Virus record (IMG/VR): IMGVR_UViG_3300045972_000138
Coordinates: 1 to 64,000 of that record
Source of the DNA: a virus
Direction: 5' to 3' (one strand)
DNA: 64,000 bases
Numbering within the stretch: position 1 is the stretch's first letter; each line of letters begins with the position of its first letter. Both the position numbers and the translations under genes were made by a program. Below are positions 47,485-56,590 of this stretch, piece after piece. Under the pieces are notes generated by a model. That model did not search any database. It was not told where the DNA came from and was given only the letters and a program-made list of their open reading frames with translations.

Positions 47485-47810
47485 CAACTGTTAGAACTGC
47501 TATTTCGGGCGGATATAGAGAATTAATCAAAACATTCTTTGATGCCAACGGATTAGACGTCAAAATATTAGAATCAGATAATATGCATAATCATCTTATG
47601 CTAATATACGAGGATGGATCTGATACAGCATATCAAATAACATTTATGTCTGTAAAACATCTTGGTTTTGAAAATATGTTATGCGATTATCTAATACGTT
47701 GTGGCGTGAATGCCGAACGTATTAGTCTTGGCAGAGTAGAAGCAAAACGCGATATGAAAGAACTTGACGAGATGTGGGAAAAACATCGCAGAAATATAGG
47801 TCTTGCATAA
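47481..47810 (+). CDS. unknown protein downstream of uvsW
   Basis: A 109-residue alpha/beta protein (RTAISGGYRELIKTFFDANGLDVKILESDN, ISLGRVEAKRDMKEL). ATGA overlap with uvsW and TAATG with the next gene mark it as part of the same operon. Function unknown. Confidence 0.62.
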   Translation: MTTVRTAISGGYRELIKTFFDANGLDVKILESDNMHNHLMLIYEDGSDTAYQITFMSVKHLGFENMLCDYLIRCGVNAERISLGRVEAKRDMKELDEMWEKHRRNIGLA

Positions 47811-48100
47811 TGAAATCTATTCGTACACCATTATCAGCGGGCGATGCTGAAGTATTTAGATCATTTTTGGGTGTTGTTGGATTAACAGACATTTTTATTG
47901 GCAACTACGAGCATATATCCGAACGGTGGTATAGGCAAGATTGCCTATGCTATGCTTATAATGAGAAAGACGAAGAAGTGGTTGCATTAATGACATACAT
48001 TTCGTTAAAATACGGTAGCCTATACAGTGCTTTTTGCAGGTATATGATTGATATACAAACCTCATCGGTCAATGACCCATATTTTAACTGGACACTATAA
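47810..48100 (+). CDS. unknown protein
   Basis: A 96-residue protein from ATG 47810 overlapping the upstream TAA; the longer frame from 47774 is within the previous gene. It shares the opening IRTPLSAGDAEVFRSFL with the ISGGYRELIKTFF of its neighbour, so the two may be distant paralogues. Function unknown. Confidence 0.6.
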   Translation: MKSIRTPLSAGDAEVFRSFLGVVGLTDIFIGNYEHISERWYRQDCLCYAYNEKDEEVVALMTYISLKYGSLYSAFCRYMIDIQTSSVNDPYFNWTL

Positions 48101-48603
48101 TGAGAATTTTAACAAACGATAATGTAGCATACGAACTGGATAAAGTTCCTAACGAAATTGAGGATATCAGATACTGTGTTCTGGATTACTCAGATCCTAA
48201 AAATCCAGACTATTTCTTTATTCCACTTATCTTCTTAGAGAGTTTTTATGCACCAGCCGTTGTGTTGCAAATTGACAAATATAAAATTCAGATGCCATTA
48301 GATTGGTCTATTCTTGTTTGTGATAACGATTATAGTGATTTAGAAATTATGCCACTTACAAGTTTGAATGATCGTGGATTTCACACAATGGTTTATAATC
48401 CGCTAAGGCACATGGTTCCGCGTCCAAAAGAAGTAATGATTACAAACGTGTATGCAGAGGTAAAATGGTTCTTTCCAAAATTGAAACACGGAAATATTTT
48501 AGTTGTGCCGTTAGATGACAGCCCTCATCCTAATTGTGCATTGTTTGTAAAAGATTCTAATAAATTACCCGATGTAATCGATATTGGAGCACTGTTCGAA
48601 TGA
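48100..48603 (+). CDS. conserved phage protein of unknown function
   Basis: A 167-residue beta-rich protein (IPLIFLESFYAPAVVLQIDKYKIQMPLDWSILVCDNDYSDLEIMPLTSLNDRGFHTMVYNPL, VKWFFPKLKHGNILVVPLDDSPHP). I recall close relatives in marine T4-like phages next to replication genes; no role known. Single-base and ATGA overlaps on both sides. Confidence 0.75.
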   Translation: MRILTNDNVAYELDKVPNEIEDIRYCVLDYSDPKNPDYFFIPLIFLESFYAPAVVLQIDKYKIQMPLDWSILVCDNDYSDLEIMPLTSLNDRGFHTMVYNPLRHMVPRPKEVMITNVYAEVKWFFPKLKHGNILVVPLDDSPHPNCALFVKDSNKLPDVIDIGALFE

Positions 48604-49157
48604 CAGATAGCGTAGCAGATTGGTTAAGCGGTTTCCGTGAACTTAATCCGGATGCCGCCATTGTTGAAGATGAAAAAGCTACTAAGAAAGAAAGCACTCT
48701 TACATTAGCAATGGAATTACCGGCAATGGATTACCGTAATAGGGATTTCTATATAAATCTTTCGGAAGAACATAAGAAAGAAATAAGCCTATGGTTACTA
48801 ATGAGGTATATGAGTTCATCGCAAGGAGATGCTGTGGATCATTTATTATTAGTAAACAACGTAGTTAATAAACACTTCTCATCGTTATCAAAACATCCAG
48901 AATTACAATGGAAGTTGCTTACAGTATGTGGTACAAATAAAAAACAATACCACCCCTGGATTGCACCGGGCAGAAAAGCAAAGAAAAACAGATTAGAAGA
49001 AACATTATTAACTTATTTTCCGTTAATGAAAGATTCTGATTTAGAAATGTTGCAGACAATAAACACGAAAGAAGATTTTGAGCAATTCTTTAAAGCAAAT
49101 GCAGTCGACGACAAAACCATTAAAGAACTCCTTAAAGGCGAAGCAAAAGGAAAGTAG
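48600..49157 (+). CDS. conserved phage protein, possible replication accessory
   Basis: A 185-residue helical protein (LSEEHKKEISLWLLMRYMSS, LLLVNNVVNKHFSSLSKHPELQWKLLTVCG, KKNRLEETLLTYFPLMKDSDLEMLQTIN). Size and helical layout resemble clamp-loader gp62 or helicase-loader gp59 equivalents in distant T4-like phages, but I see no decisive motif. The name is not assigned. Confidence 0.68.
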   Translation: MTDSVADWLSGFRELNPDAAIVEDEKATKKESTLTLAMELPAMDYRNRDFYINLSEEHKKEISLWLLMRYMSSSQGDAVDHLLLVNNVVNKHFSSLSKHPELQWKLLTVCGTNKKQYHPWIAPGRKAKKNRLEETLLTYFPLMKDSDLEMLQTINTKEDFEQFFKANAVDDKTIKELLKGEAKGK

Positions 49158-49164
49158 TAAAGCT

Positions 49165-49845
49165 GTGATCCAAGACTTTGAATGTAAGTATTGTAAGAAA
49201 AAGTTCCATAAAGAAACTACGCTCATTACGCATATGTGTGTAAAGAAGCGTAGATATATGGAAATAGATACACCTGCGACGAGATTTGGGTTTAGAACAT
49301 TTCAAAAGTTCTTTGAAATATCAATGGCGTCTAAAAAGCCCAAGGCCATTCAAGAATTTATCGAAAGTGATTATTACATAGACTTTGTTAAGTTTGGCAA
49401 CCATTTAGCCAGCCTTAAACCTGTGTACCCAGACAAGTTTATTGAATTTGTAATCAGAAACGGCGTAAATCTAAAAGATTGGACCAAGGATTTTGTGTAC
49501 GATACATACATCGAAGACTTGGTAAAGAAAGAACCGGCAGAAGCAGCAGTAGACAGAACTATTACTGAAATCGTAGAGTGGTCAACTACTAATAACACGC
49601 AATTTAACGAGTTTTTTAGCCATATTTCGGCCAATGAAGCAGCATACCTTATTAAGACAGGCAAGATTAGTCCCTGGGTGTTATACCTTAGCGAATCTGG
49701 CGGTTTATTGACTAATGCATTCAACGATGACCACGCTAAAGTAGTTGGAACGATTATTGAGCCAGGATTCTGGATGAAAAAGTTTAAAAAGCAAGACGAT
49801 GATGTAGAGTACATTAGATCTGTCTTGGAACAGGCCGGACTATAA
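49165..49845 (+). CDS. conserved phage protein with N-terminal zinc finger
   Basis: A 226-residue protein from GTG 49165 with AGGAAAG upstream; an ATG frame from 49078 inside the previous gene is rejected. A C2H2/C2HC-like finger opens it (C7, C10, H23, C25 in FECKYCKKKFHKETTLITHMC). The rest is helical (FRTFQKFFEISMASKK, ISPWVLYLSESGG), a family I recall in aquatic T4-like phages. Possibly nucleic-acid binding. Confidence 0.72.
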   Translation: MIQDFECKYCKKKFHKETTLITHMCVKKRRYMEIDTPATRFGFRTFQKFFEISMASKKPKAIQEFIESDYYIDFVKFGNHLASLKPVYPDKFIEFVIRNGVNLKDWTKDFVYDTYIEDLVKKEPAEAAVDRTITEIVEWSTTNNTQFNEFFSHISANEAAYLIKTGKISPWVLYLSESGGLLTNAFNDDHAKVVGTIIEPGFWMKKFKKQDDDVEYIRSVLEQAGL

Positions 49846-50435
49846 TGCGTACTGTTGATACTGATGTCGATATAGATGTTTTTGGTAGAGATAACATCCT
49901 AGAAGGATTAGAATGCGTCTTTGGTCGCATAGATAGGTCCGAAACTAAGTTCGAGAAACACCCTACAGGTGTTTACTTTCAAAATATACCAAGAGACCCA
50001 TCATCTAATATTTCTACAATAGATTATAGGATAGCAAACGACTACGGCTATTTTAAAATTGACTTCTTGAATGTGAATATGTACGAAGGTGTTAAAAGCG
50101 AAGAACACCTTGTAGAATTGCTCAATAAAGAGCCAGAGTGGGAATATTTTCAGTATTCAGAAATTACTGACAAGTTATTCCACCTAAGTGGGCATGGGCA
50201 TCTTACACAAAAGTTTAAACCAACGTCTGTTGAAGATTTAGCAATGATATTGGCAATGATACGCCCTGCCAAAGCATATTTGCAGTCAGCAACATGGAGC
50301 AAGGTACGTAAAGAAATATGGGATAAGAGTTTAGATAGAACCGACTACCATTTTAAGCGTAGTCACTCTATCTCTTATGCGCTGGCTGTTATTGTTAACT
50401 TAAATTTACTAATCGAGCAAATATCTAGTACCTAA
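49845..50435 (+). CDS. mini DnaE-like protein (polymerase III alpha fragment)
   Basis: A 196-residue protein that reads like excerpts of bacterial DnaE: GYFKIDFLNVNM (DnaE 'G..K.DFLGL'), DKLFHLSGHGHLTQKFKPTSVEDLAMILAMIRPAKAYL (DnaE 'vFQleS.gm...l...kP..feDi.al.Al.RPgp'), and YHFKRSHSISYALAVIVNLNLL (DnaE 'F.kSHa.aYa..syq.a.l'). The catalytic palm aspartates are not evident. Likely a derived accessory rather than a polymerase. Ends convergent with the minus-strand gene. Confidence 0.65.
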   Translation: MRTVDTDVDIDVFGRDNILEGLECVFGRIDRSETKFEKHPTGVYFQNIPRDPSSNISTIDYRIANDYGYFKIDFLNVNMYEGVKSEEHLVELLNKEPEWEYFQYSEITDKLFHLSGHGHLTQKFKPTSVEDLAMILAMIRPAKAYLQSATWSKVRKEIWDKSLDRTDYHFKRSHSISYALAVIVNLNLLIEQISST

Positions 50436-50803
50436 TCCGCCTTGCGGATGAGTTGTATTTGTCTTTTCTTGATTCTCTTCTTCATAATATTGTTTAGGCT
50501 CGTAACTGATCCAAACATAATATCGACATCTTTGTTTATTATTGTTTTTAAACAATATCTAAACTCAACCATCTGTCCTTGCAGGAAAATATTAATGGGC
50601 AACAGTCTATTACTTTCCCACCACCATATTTCGCCTAGCGTAAGAAACTGCTTTTTCTCTTCTGCAGTCCTTAACGACTCGTAATCGTAGAAACTAATAA
50701 TTTTATCATCAGAATTCTGTATAATGCCGATATATTCGACGGTTGAGCAGCGCAAACCACTCAGGAATGGGAATTTTTTATTAATTTCTTCTAAGTTTAT
50801 CAT
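50432..50803 (-). CDS. conserved phage protein, reverse strand
   Basis: A 123-residue protein (begins MINLEEINKKFPFLSGLRC) read on the minus strand, overlapping its convergent neighbour by 4 nt. LGEIWWWESNRLLPINIFLQGQMVEFRYCLKTI and IMKKRIKKRQIQLIRK match a small conserved protein I recall from aquatic T4-like phages. A perfect T4-type TATAAATA lies just upstream on its strand. Confidence 0.75.
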   Translation of the reverse strand: MINLEEINKKFPFLSGLRCSTVEYIGIIQNSDDKIISFYDYESLRTAEEKKQFLTLGEIWWWESNRLLPINIFLQGQMVEFRYCLKTIINKDVDIMFGSVTSLNNIMKKRIKKRQIQLIRKAD

Positions 50804-50811
50804 ATTGAGTT

Positions 50812-50819
50812 ATTTATAC
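50812..50819 (-). promoter_or_regulatory. late promoter TATAAATA (reverse strand)
   Basis: Canonical T4 late octamer, 8 nt upstream of the reverse-strand start at 50803; the short leader is unusual. Confidence 0.65.
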
Positions 50820-50858
50820 GATTTTTTTGGGCACAGAAATTTTTTTGACGTTGCATAT

Positions 50859-50866
50859 GATAAATA
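50859..50866 (+). promoter_or_regulatory. late promoter octamer GATAAATA
   Basis: Lies 19 nt before ATG 50886, back to back with the reverse-strand late promoter. Confidence 0.75.
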
Positions 50867-50885
50867 TGTAAAAAGGTGAGGATAA

Positions 50886-51755
50886 ATGGACATTACTTTC
50901 CACAAATTATATCTATATGATAATATAAGGCAGCTTCTAGTAGTGGGAGACACCTTTTGCCCAATGAAGGACAACGGCCCAATGAATAAAAACCCAATCA
51001 AAGCACACAAAGGCATAGACAACAAGATTATCTTTAGAGCACTAGGCCCTGATAGAGTTTGCGTTGATATCGCGTGCGGACAACAGGTGTATGCTCGTAT
51101 TATTGACCCAGATAATAGAAAAGTAGTATTAGAAAAGCTGTGCAGACTAGGTCCAGCAAAAGGTGTTGTTACATTAGAATTAGATAGTGGCGATATTGCG
51201 TTGATTGCACCAGGTTTATATACGATGGCTATGATTCGTACTGAAGATTTTATCGATAAGGTAGCCGATTACTATATAGAGAAGCCAATGTATAGCGATT
51301 ACAATAACAATGTTGAGATGGAGATTGTAATTACCGAACAAGCGTTCAAAGCACCATTACCTAGCATTACATATACTCCAAAAGATTGGACACCAGACAT
51401 TACTATAGCTACGTTCGGACCTGTTACACCTTCTTTCTATACAGGACGTATACCAGGTGGTAGAGTATTGAACCATATTAATTCTGTGCACTCGTTCTCA
51501 ACATATACAAAGCACTTTACGGGTATATTGCAGATCTGGGGAAGCCTTGAAGAAACACCAGACGCATATCAATCAGAATCACGTTGGTTTAAAATATACC
51601 CAACATCGATGTCGCAAGATATTGAGTTCATAGGCTACACAGGTACGCAGGCCTGGACATTTAGTGCAAACTTTATGTGGTTAAAGTTTAGATACATACC
51701 AAGTACCGCAGTATTGGACCCGGGTATATTACAGAAACTCATTGTCCGTACTTGA
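50886..51755 (+). CDS. putative virion structural protein
   Basis: A 289-residue beta-rich protein under a late promoter. It reads as two domains: DITFHKLYLYDNIRQLLVVGDTF...LYTMAMIRTEDF, then FSTYTKHFTGILQIWGSLEETPDAYQSESRWFKIYPTSMSQDIEFIGYTGTQAWTFSANFMWLKFRY, resembling phage adhesin or fibre beta-sandwiches. An AGGTGAGGA site is present. It splits the replication block, so it is probably an insertion of a late gene. Confidence 0.65.
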   Translation: MDITFHKLYLYDNIRQLLVVGDTFCPMKDNGPMNKNPIKAHKGIDNKIIFRALGPDRVCVDIACGQQVYARIIDPDNRKVVLEKLCRLGPAKGVVTLELDSGDIALIAPGLYTMAMIRTEDFIDKVADYYIEKPMYSDYNNNVEMEIVITEQAFKAPLPSITYTPKDWTPDITIATFGPVTPSFYTGRIPGGRVLNHINSVHSFSTYTKHFTGILQIWGSLEETPDAYQSESRWFKIYPTSMSQDIEFIGYTGTQAWTFSANFMWLKFRYIPSTAVLDPGILQKLIVRT

Positions 51756-51780
51756 TTTTCGTATAACGCTATGCTATACT
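51752..51780 (+). promoter_or_regulatory. sigma70-type promoter TTGATT-N17-TATACT
   Basis: The -10 ends 6 nt before the primase ATG, so a leaderless transcript is predicted. Confidence 0.75.
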
Positions 51781-51786
51781 GTGTAG

Positions 51787-52848
51787 ATGATTATCGATGT
51801 ACTCAAGGATGCCATACTTACAAACATAGGACCGTTAAAAGCGGCTCCTAAGGGGTGGCACAAAAGAAATTGCCCACTTTGTCATACGCAAGGGCACGGT
51901 CGCGATACACGCCATCGATTCGGAATTCAATTCAACCCAAACTCTATTGTAGCTAATTGTTTCAACTGTGGATTCAGTGCAAGCTATACCGAGGGTAAGG
52001 ACTTACCACGAACATTTAGATTTCTGTTACTACAATTAGGACTAGATGAAAAGTTTGTAAAGAAGATAGAGTTTGAAATCTTCAGAACTAAGAACGACAT
52101 AGGATCTATTCGCGATGGCGAAATGGTTGTCGACTTAGAAACAAAATTTAAGACGTTATTCAGTAAATGGAAGCCCGTTGATTTACCAACAGATGCCCTA
52201 TCTATTAAGGATTGGTTGGATGCCGGGCTGGACGATCCAGAATTTTTAAGAGTTGTTGAATATACCAGGAAAAGGAAGATCACTGATTTAGACGATTTCT
52301 ACTGGTCACCACTAACTACACACAATCTTAATCAACGATTGATTATTCCCTACTATTACAGGCGTAAAATCGTAGGATTTACTGCTAGACTGTCGTATGA
52401 TTTGCCCGACAAGGAAATACCCAAATACTACCAGCAGTCGCCAACGGACTTTGTCTATAATCTTGACCCACAGGACGACTGGTCGCGTAAATACGTCGTA
52501 GTTAACGAAGGTGTTGTTGACGCCTGGGCAACAGACGGTGTTGGTATCCTAGGCGAGACAAATCAGTCAAAAATTGACATCATAAATAGACTGCAAAAAC
52601 ACGTTGTTGTCTGCCCCGACAGAGATAAGAAAGGTTGGGACCTAGTTAAAGCAGCAATCGACAACGAATGGTCAGTTTCTTTCCCAAAATGGGAACCAGG
52701 AATAAAGGATGCAGCACAAGCCGCCGTAAAGTACGGAAGGTTACTCACAACATACTCAATTATTAAATCTGCGGTATCTGGTAAAGAAAAGATAGAATTA
52801 AAGTGGAAAATCAGCCAAGCGGAACGCGAACGTAGCCGTAAATATTAA
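51787..52848 (+). CDS. 61: DNA primase gp61-like
   Basis: A 353-residue primase (T4 gp61 is 342). N-terminal zinc-binding domain with C29/C32 and C58/C61 (NCPLC...NCFNCGFS). TOPRIM region with VVNEGVVDAWATDGVGILGE and VVVCPDRDKKGWDLVKAA (acidic metal site DRD). It makes RNA primers with helicase gp41, whose gene follows 14 nt downstream. No ribosome site; the promoter predicts a leaderless message. Confidence 0.93.
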   Translation: MIIDVLKDAILTNIGPLKAAPKGWHKRNCPLCHTQGHGRDTRHRFGIQFNPNSIVANCFNCGFSASYTEGKDLPRTFRFLLLQLGLDEKFVKKIEFEIFRTKNDIGSIRDGEMVVDLETKFKTLFSKWKPVDLPTDALSIKDWLDAGLDDPEFLRVVEYTRKRKITDLDDFYWSPLTTHNLNQRLIIPYYYRRKIVGFTARLSYDLPDKEIPKYYQQSPTDFVYNLDPQDDWSRKYVVVNEGVVDAWATDGVGILGETNQSKIDIINRLQKHVVVCPDRDKKGWDLVKAAIDNEWSVSFPKWEPGIKDAAQAAVKYGRLLTTYSIIKSAVSGKEKIELKWKISQAERERSRKY

Positions 52849-52862
52849 GGAAAAAGATATCA

Positions 52863-54296
52863 ATGGAAAGCGAAATTAAAGAATACGATGCAGATGTAGA
52901 AACGTTGTTCATTCAATTTATGATGAGCAATCACGAGTTGTTTATTAGATCGGCTGGCATTTTAAAAGACACATTTTTTGATAATAAGCAGAATAAAGAT
53001 GCTGTAGGCATCATTATGTCGCACTTTGTGGAATACTCTACAATCCCGACAGTGGAACAGATTAAAGCACTTACTGGCAAGAGCATCGAGCTAATACCGG
53101 AAGTGGCTGCAAAGGAAGATAGATGGTTCTTGAAAGAAATTGAACTATTTTGCAGATATAAGGCATTACGTGATGCTATTTTAGCATCACCGGAACTCTT
53201 AGATGAAGGACGGTATGGCGAAGTCGAAACAACTATCAAATCGGCGGTGCAAATCGCGCTTGTTAAGGACCTTGGAACAGATTACTACCTTAACCCGAAG
53301 GAACGCCTTGAAGCAATTCGGGAAGGTAAGGGTCAATGTTCGACAGGGTGGAAAACAGTTGATGAAAAATTATACGGTGGACTCAACAAAGGTGAAATAA
53401 CAATCTTTGCTGGACAGTCTGGTGCAGGCAAGTCATTATTCTTGCAGAACCTTGCAGTAAATTGGGCAACAGCAGGATTAAACGTAGTTTATCTGTCACT
53501 AGAACTTAGTGAGAAGTTAAGTTCGATGCGTCTAGATGCAATGCACACTGGATATGAAACACGCGAAGTTATGCGTAGCATTGATGATGTTCACATGAAG
53601 GTTCGCGCATCACAAATGAAGAGTCGTGGTAACCTGCAAGTAAAACAGTTACCAAATGGCTGTACATCAAATGATATTCGAGCATATGTTAAAGAATACG
53701 AAATTAATAAAGGTGTAAAGGTAGATGCAATCTTAGTTGACTACTTAGACCTTATGATGCCAATGAGTAAGAAAATTAGTGCAGAAAACTTGTTCGTTAA
53801 GGACAAATATGTAACAGAAGAATTGCGTAACTTAGCAGTTGAATTAAATATTGTCACAGTATCTGCATCACAGTTAAATCGTGGCTCATATGAAGAAATT
53901 GAATTTGATCCAAGCCACATCGCAGGCGGTATTTCTAAAGTTAATACTGCAGATAATGTTATTGGTATCTTTACAAGTGCTGCAATGAAAGAAGGCGGAC
54001 GTTATCAAATTCAATTTATGAAAACACGTTCAAGTTCTGGTGTTGGATCTAAGGTTGACCTGGCATTTAATAATAAGAGTCTACGTATTAGTGATTTAGA
54101 AGAAGGCGATGCAGATGCAGTGACAGCAACGTCCAATAATATTTACGAACAGTTGAAGAAAAAGAGTATTGTTAGATCCGGAGAAAAGGTAGAACCAACT
54201 ACTGGAGAAATAACAAGCATGACACCGCGTCCACAACCGCAGTCAAATACACTTGCAGGTGCTAACGCTGTTCGCGCTTTCCTCAAGAAACGTTAA
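52863..54296 (+). CDS. 41: replicative DNA helicase gp41-like
   Basis: A 477-residue DnaB-family helicase (T4 gp41 is 475). N-terminal helical domain ~1-140; RecA domain with Walker A GQSGAGKS (184-191), VVYLSLELSEKLSSMRLD, Walker B AILVDYLDLMMP, and SASQLNRGSYEEIEFDPSHIAGGISKVNTADNVIGI. Unwinds the fork as a hexamer with primase gp61. The polar C-terminal tail probably binds partners. Confidence 0.95.
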   Translation: MESEIKEYDADVETLFIQFMMSNHELFIRSAGILKDTFFDNKQNKDAVGIIMSHFVEYSTIPTVEQIKALTGKSIELIPEVAAKEDRWFLKEIELFCRYKALRDAILASPELLDEGRYGEVETTIKSAVQIALVKDLGTDYYLNPKERLEAIREGKGQCSTGWKTVDEKLYGGLNKGEITIFAGQSGAGKSLFLQNLAVNWATAGLNVVYLSLELSEKLSSMRLDAMHTGYETREVMRSIDDVHMKVRASQMKSRGNLQVKQLPNGCTSNDIRAYVKEYEINKGVKVDAILVDYLDLMMPMSKKISAENLFVKDKYVTEELRNLAVELNIVTVSASQLNRGSYEEIEFDPSHIAGGISKVNTADNVIGIFTSAAMKEGGRYQIQFMKTRSSSGVGSKVDLAFNNKSLRISDLEEGDADAVTATSNNIYEQLKKKSIVRSGEKVEPTTGEITSMTPRPQPQSNTLAGANAVRAFLKKR

Positions 54297-54301
54297 TACT
54301 T

Positions 54302-54309
54302 GATAAATA
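54302..54309 (+). promoter_or_regulatory. late promoter octamer GATAAATA
   Basis: Lies 24 nt before the TTG start at 54334; begins the late run 54.3-61.7 kb. Confidence 0.75.
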
Positions 54310-54333
54310 GTTGAACAAACTGGAGATACTACA

Positions 54334-54606
54334 TTGTCTATAAATCGTAAGAGCAGATCTATTCTAGAGGAAATTAGTACATATGTACCTCAAAAGAATA
54401 AAGAAGATCTCATTGAGGCTCGCGCACAGCATATTATAGTTTCTGCCATAAACTTATTAGAGTCGATTGATGAACACTTCTCGGCCGAGGATGCAGAATC
54501 ATTAAAGAAACGTTTTGTCTCTAGCATACGTGGTTCGGATCCTAATAGATTCACACGTATGGTAAAGCGTATCAAATTTGGTGAGTCAATTGAGAGTGAT
54601 GAATAA
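54334..54606 (+). CDS. small helical protein, possible prohead core component
   Basis: A 90-residue protein with a TTG start supported by GGAGA 7 nt upstream. IEARAQHIIVSAINLLESIDEHFSAEDAESLKKRFVSSIRGSDPNRF is helical, and I recall a similar small gene beside prohead genes in cyanophages. A gp68-like core role is a guess. Stop shares a base with the next ATG. Confidence 0.62.
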   Translation: MSINRKSRSILEEISTYVPQKNKEDLIEARAQHIIVSAINLLESIDEHFSAEDAESLKKRFVSSIRGSDPNRFTRMVKRIKFGESIESDE

Positions 54607-55859
54607 TGTCACCAAAAGAGTTAACAGCACAATGGATCGAATATCTTAAAAGTAGCGGTATTGCAAACAAGCAATCTGCACCAGATGGTAGATTAAACTA
54701 TTTAAGAAAAGTAACAGTCCCTGATCTTTCAAAATTCTTAGAAATTCACGGTGATTTTAATCCAGTAGTGATAAAGAAAGCAATTAGTTCAGTATTAGCA
54801 AATAAGAAGCCGGGTACAGCCGTTGCTACACAGCAACAACCACAACAAGGTGCTGGAAATCAACAGCAACCTACTAATAATCCTGCTATACAAGGTCCTG
54901 CTGCACAACCTACACCTGCACCGAAGAAATTTAATACTGATGATGCAGAAGATATAGAGCCACACGAACCTACACAACAGCAACAACCACAAAAACCGAG
55001 GGTGAAACCTGTAGGTAGAGATGCTAGTGGTAAAATGAGATATAAACCAGTAAACGAAGACATTCGTGACGTAGGCCAACCAGACTTAGATGAAGATGAT
55101 GTTGAAAATGTCTTTAAATTATTGTTGAATCCACCTAAGCAACAACCAAAGCCTAAACAGGGGTCTAAATATCCTTTCAAGAATGCAAAGACTCCTGCAG
55201 TCAGCGGCGATGAAGCAAAGGCACAGGAACTAGAACAACTAAAAGAGTTTATAAGCAAGAAAATGAATTCTACACAACGAAAGATGCTGTGGGATTTATT
55301 GCAGCCATCGACGGTTGCAGAAGCATTTGCTAGTTCAGATGATGCATCGAAAATATTTGCCGCTATAAGTAAAATGCATAGCAATACAGGTAATTTAGAT
55401 ATTGAAGATTTAAAACGTGCCTGGCAAAAAGCACATAGTCCAGATACAGTGGCAGAAATAAAACAGTTATTGCAGCATCTTGGCTACGATGATAAAAGTA
55501 TAGATCAGGCAATATATAGTTCAGTGGGTCCGCAATCCGACGACGATGAAGAGGAAGATGATTCGGGTCAGAACCAAGTAGACGAAGCCGTAAAGAAAAT
55601 TGCCGACTATATAAAGCAGGCAGGCATAACAAACGAAGTTGTTGAGTTTATGCAGAAGCATTTTGCTGAAGATATCTCACCAAAGCCCGGTATGTTCCAA
55701 AAGATGAAAAACTTTGGCAATAAAATGTTTGGCCGTAAAGCAACTACAGAAGAAATTAAACGTATATTTGTCAATATACTTAAAGAAGATAGAAAGTGTC
55801 TTCCGGAAATACAGAGATTAGTAGAAGCATCAAACTTGGGTCGTAGTAGAAAGAAGTAA
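54606..55859 (+). CDS. Gln/Pro-rich late protein, unknown
   Basis: A 417-residue protein. Residues ~75-190 are disordered and rich in Gln, Pro and Asn (repeated QQQ). The N-terminal ~70 residues and the C-terminal half are helical, with an acidic stretch (DDDEEEDDSGQ) near 320. Low-complexity centre with folded ends suggests a scaffold or structural linker. Coupled to the upstream gene. Confidence 0.65.
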   Translation: MSPKELTAQWIEYLKSSGIANKQSAPDGRLNYLRKVTVPDLSKFLEIHGDFNPVVIKKAISSVLANKKPGTAVATQQQPQQGAGNQQQPTNNPAIQGPAAQPTPAPKKFNTDDAEDIEPHEPTQQQQPQKPRVKPVGRDASGKMRYKPVNEDIRDVGQPDLDEDDVENVFKLLLNPPKQQPKPKQGSKYPFKNAKTPAVSGDEAKAQELEQLKEFISKKMNSTQRKMLWDLLQPSTVAEAFASSDDASKIFAAISKMHSNTGNLDIEDLKRAWQKAHSPDTVAEIKQLLQHLGYDDKSIDQAIYSSVGPQSDDDEEEDDSGQNQVDEAVKKIADYIKQAGITNEVVEFMQKHFAEDISPKPGMFQKMKNFGNKMFGRKATTEEIKRIFVNILKEDRKCLPEIQRLVEASNLGRSRKK

Positions 55860-55879
55860 GCCGGTTTTTATTCCAAGAT

Positions 55880-55887
55880 GATAAATA
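55880..55887 (+). promoter_or_regulatory. late promoter octamer GATAAATA
   Basis: Lies 46 nt before ATG 55934. Confidence 0.75.
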
Positions 55888-55933
55888 AAGTTATGAATAG
55901 GACAATCCTATCACAAATTAAGGAGTTATTAAA

Positions 55934-56524
55934 ATGACACAAAAAGTAAATGGCGCAGCATATCCTGGTATCTGGGTTGAAAAGCGCGTTGCATTCGTTA
56001 AGTTAACATTCAGTGCTGATATCTCTGCTCTTCCAGCAGCAGACCTTACAGTACTTGGTACAGCTACAGCAGCTGGTGCAGGTACAGTTGCTGATTCCAC
56101 ATTCGCAGTCGTAGAAAGCGCAATTGTTCAAGCTCTTAAGACACTTGAAACAAAGGCTACAGTTCTTGGCGTTTCCACATACGACGTCGCTTCCCAAAGC
56201 GTTGACGTTATGCTTGGTTGCTCTGAAGGCTGGTTCTCTGACGCAGCAGGTGCTATCGCTACTGGTCTTCCAGTATTTGGCGCACAAGCTATCGTTACAA
56301 CAGCAGGTGCAGCACCTACGGCTACAGTTGGCGCTCTTGTAAGCGTTACAGGCGTTGCAGTTACATTCAATATGAGCTTTGCAGCATTCAACGGTACAAT
56401 GGCTATCGGTACAGCAGCAAACGGTGCTATCGAGCTTGGAATTGGTGCTACAAACGCAGCATACCCAAACAACCCATCCACTGGTACACCTGGTTACTAC
56501 CCAGCATTGCTTCAAACAGCTTAA
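55934..56524 (+). CDS. abundant-type virion protein, Ala/Thr/Gly-rich
   Basis: A 196-residue protein (begins MTQKVNGAAYPGIWVEKRVAF), unusually rich in Ala, Thr, Gly and Val, beta-sandwich-like, nearly free of Lys/Arg after residue 30. Own late promoter, AAGGAG site, terminator, and strongly biased codons (GCT, GTT, GGT, TTCC) suggest high expression, as for a decoration or minor capsid protein. Family not recognised. Confidence 0.68.
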   Translation: MTQKVNGAAYPGIWVEKRVAFVKLTFSADISALPAADLTVLGTATAAGAGTVADSTFAVVESAIVQALKTLETKATVLGVSTYDVASQSVDVMLGCSEGWFSDAAGAIATGLPVFGAQAIVTTAGAAPTATVGALVSVTGVAVTFNMSFAAFNGTMAIGTAANGAIELGIGATNAAYPNNPSTGTPGYYPALLQTA

Positions 56525-56544
56525 TTGTTGTTATGAACATAAAG

Positions 56545-56567
56545 AAAGCACCTTCGGGTGCTTTTTT
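56545..56567 (+). terminator. intrinsic terminator with UUCG loop
   Basis: AAGCACC-TTCG-GGTGCTT followed by T run; a very stable tetraloop. Confidence 0.9.
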
Positions 56568-56590
56568 GTTGACTAAAAATTCTGTATTGT

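Noticed and set aside
56003-56515. 170-codon minus-strand ORF, Cys/Ser-rich
   Set aside because: Mirror of the GCA-rich virion gene at 55934; Cys content is an artefact of reversed Ala/Thr codons.
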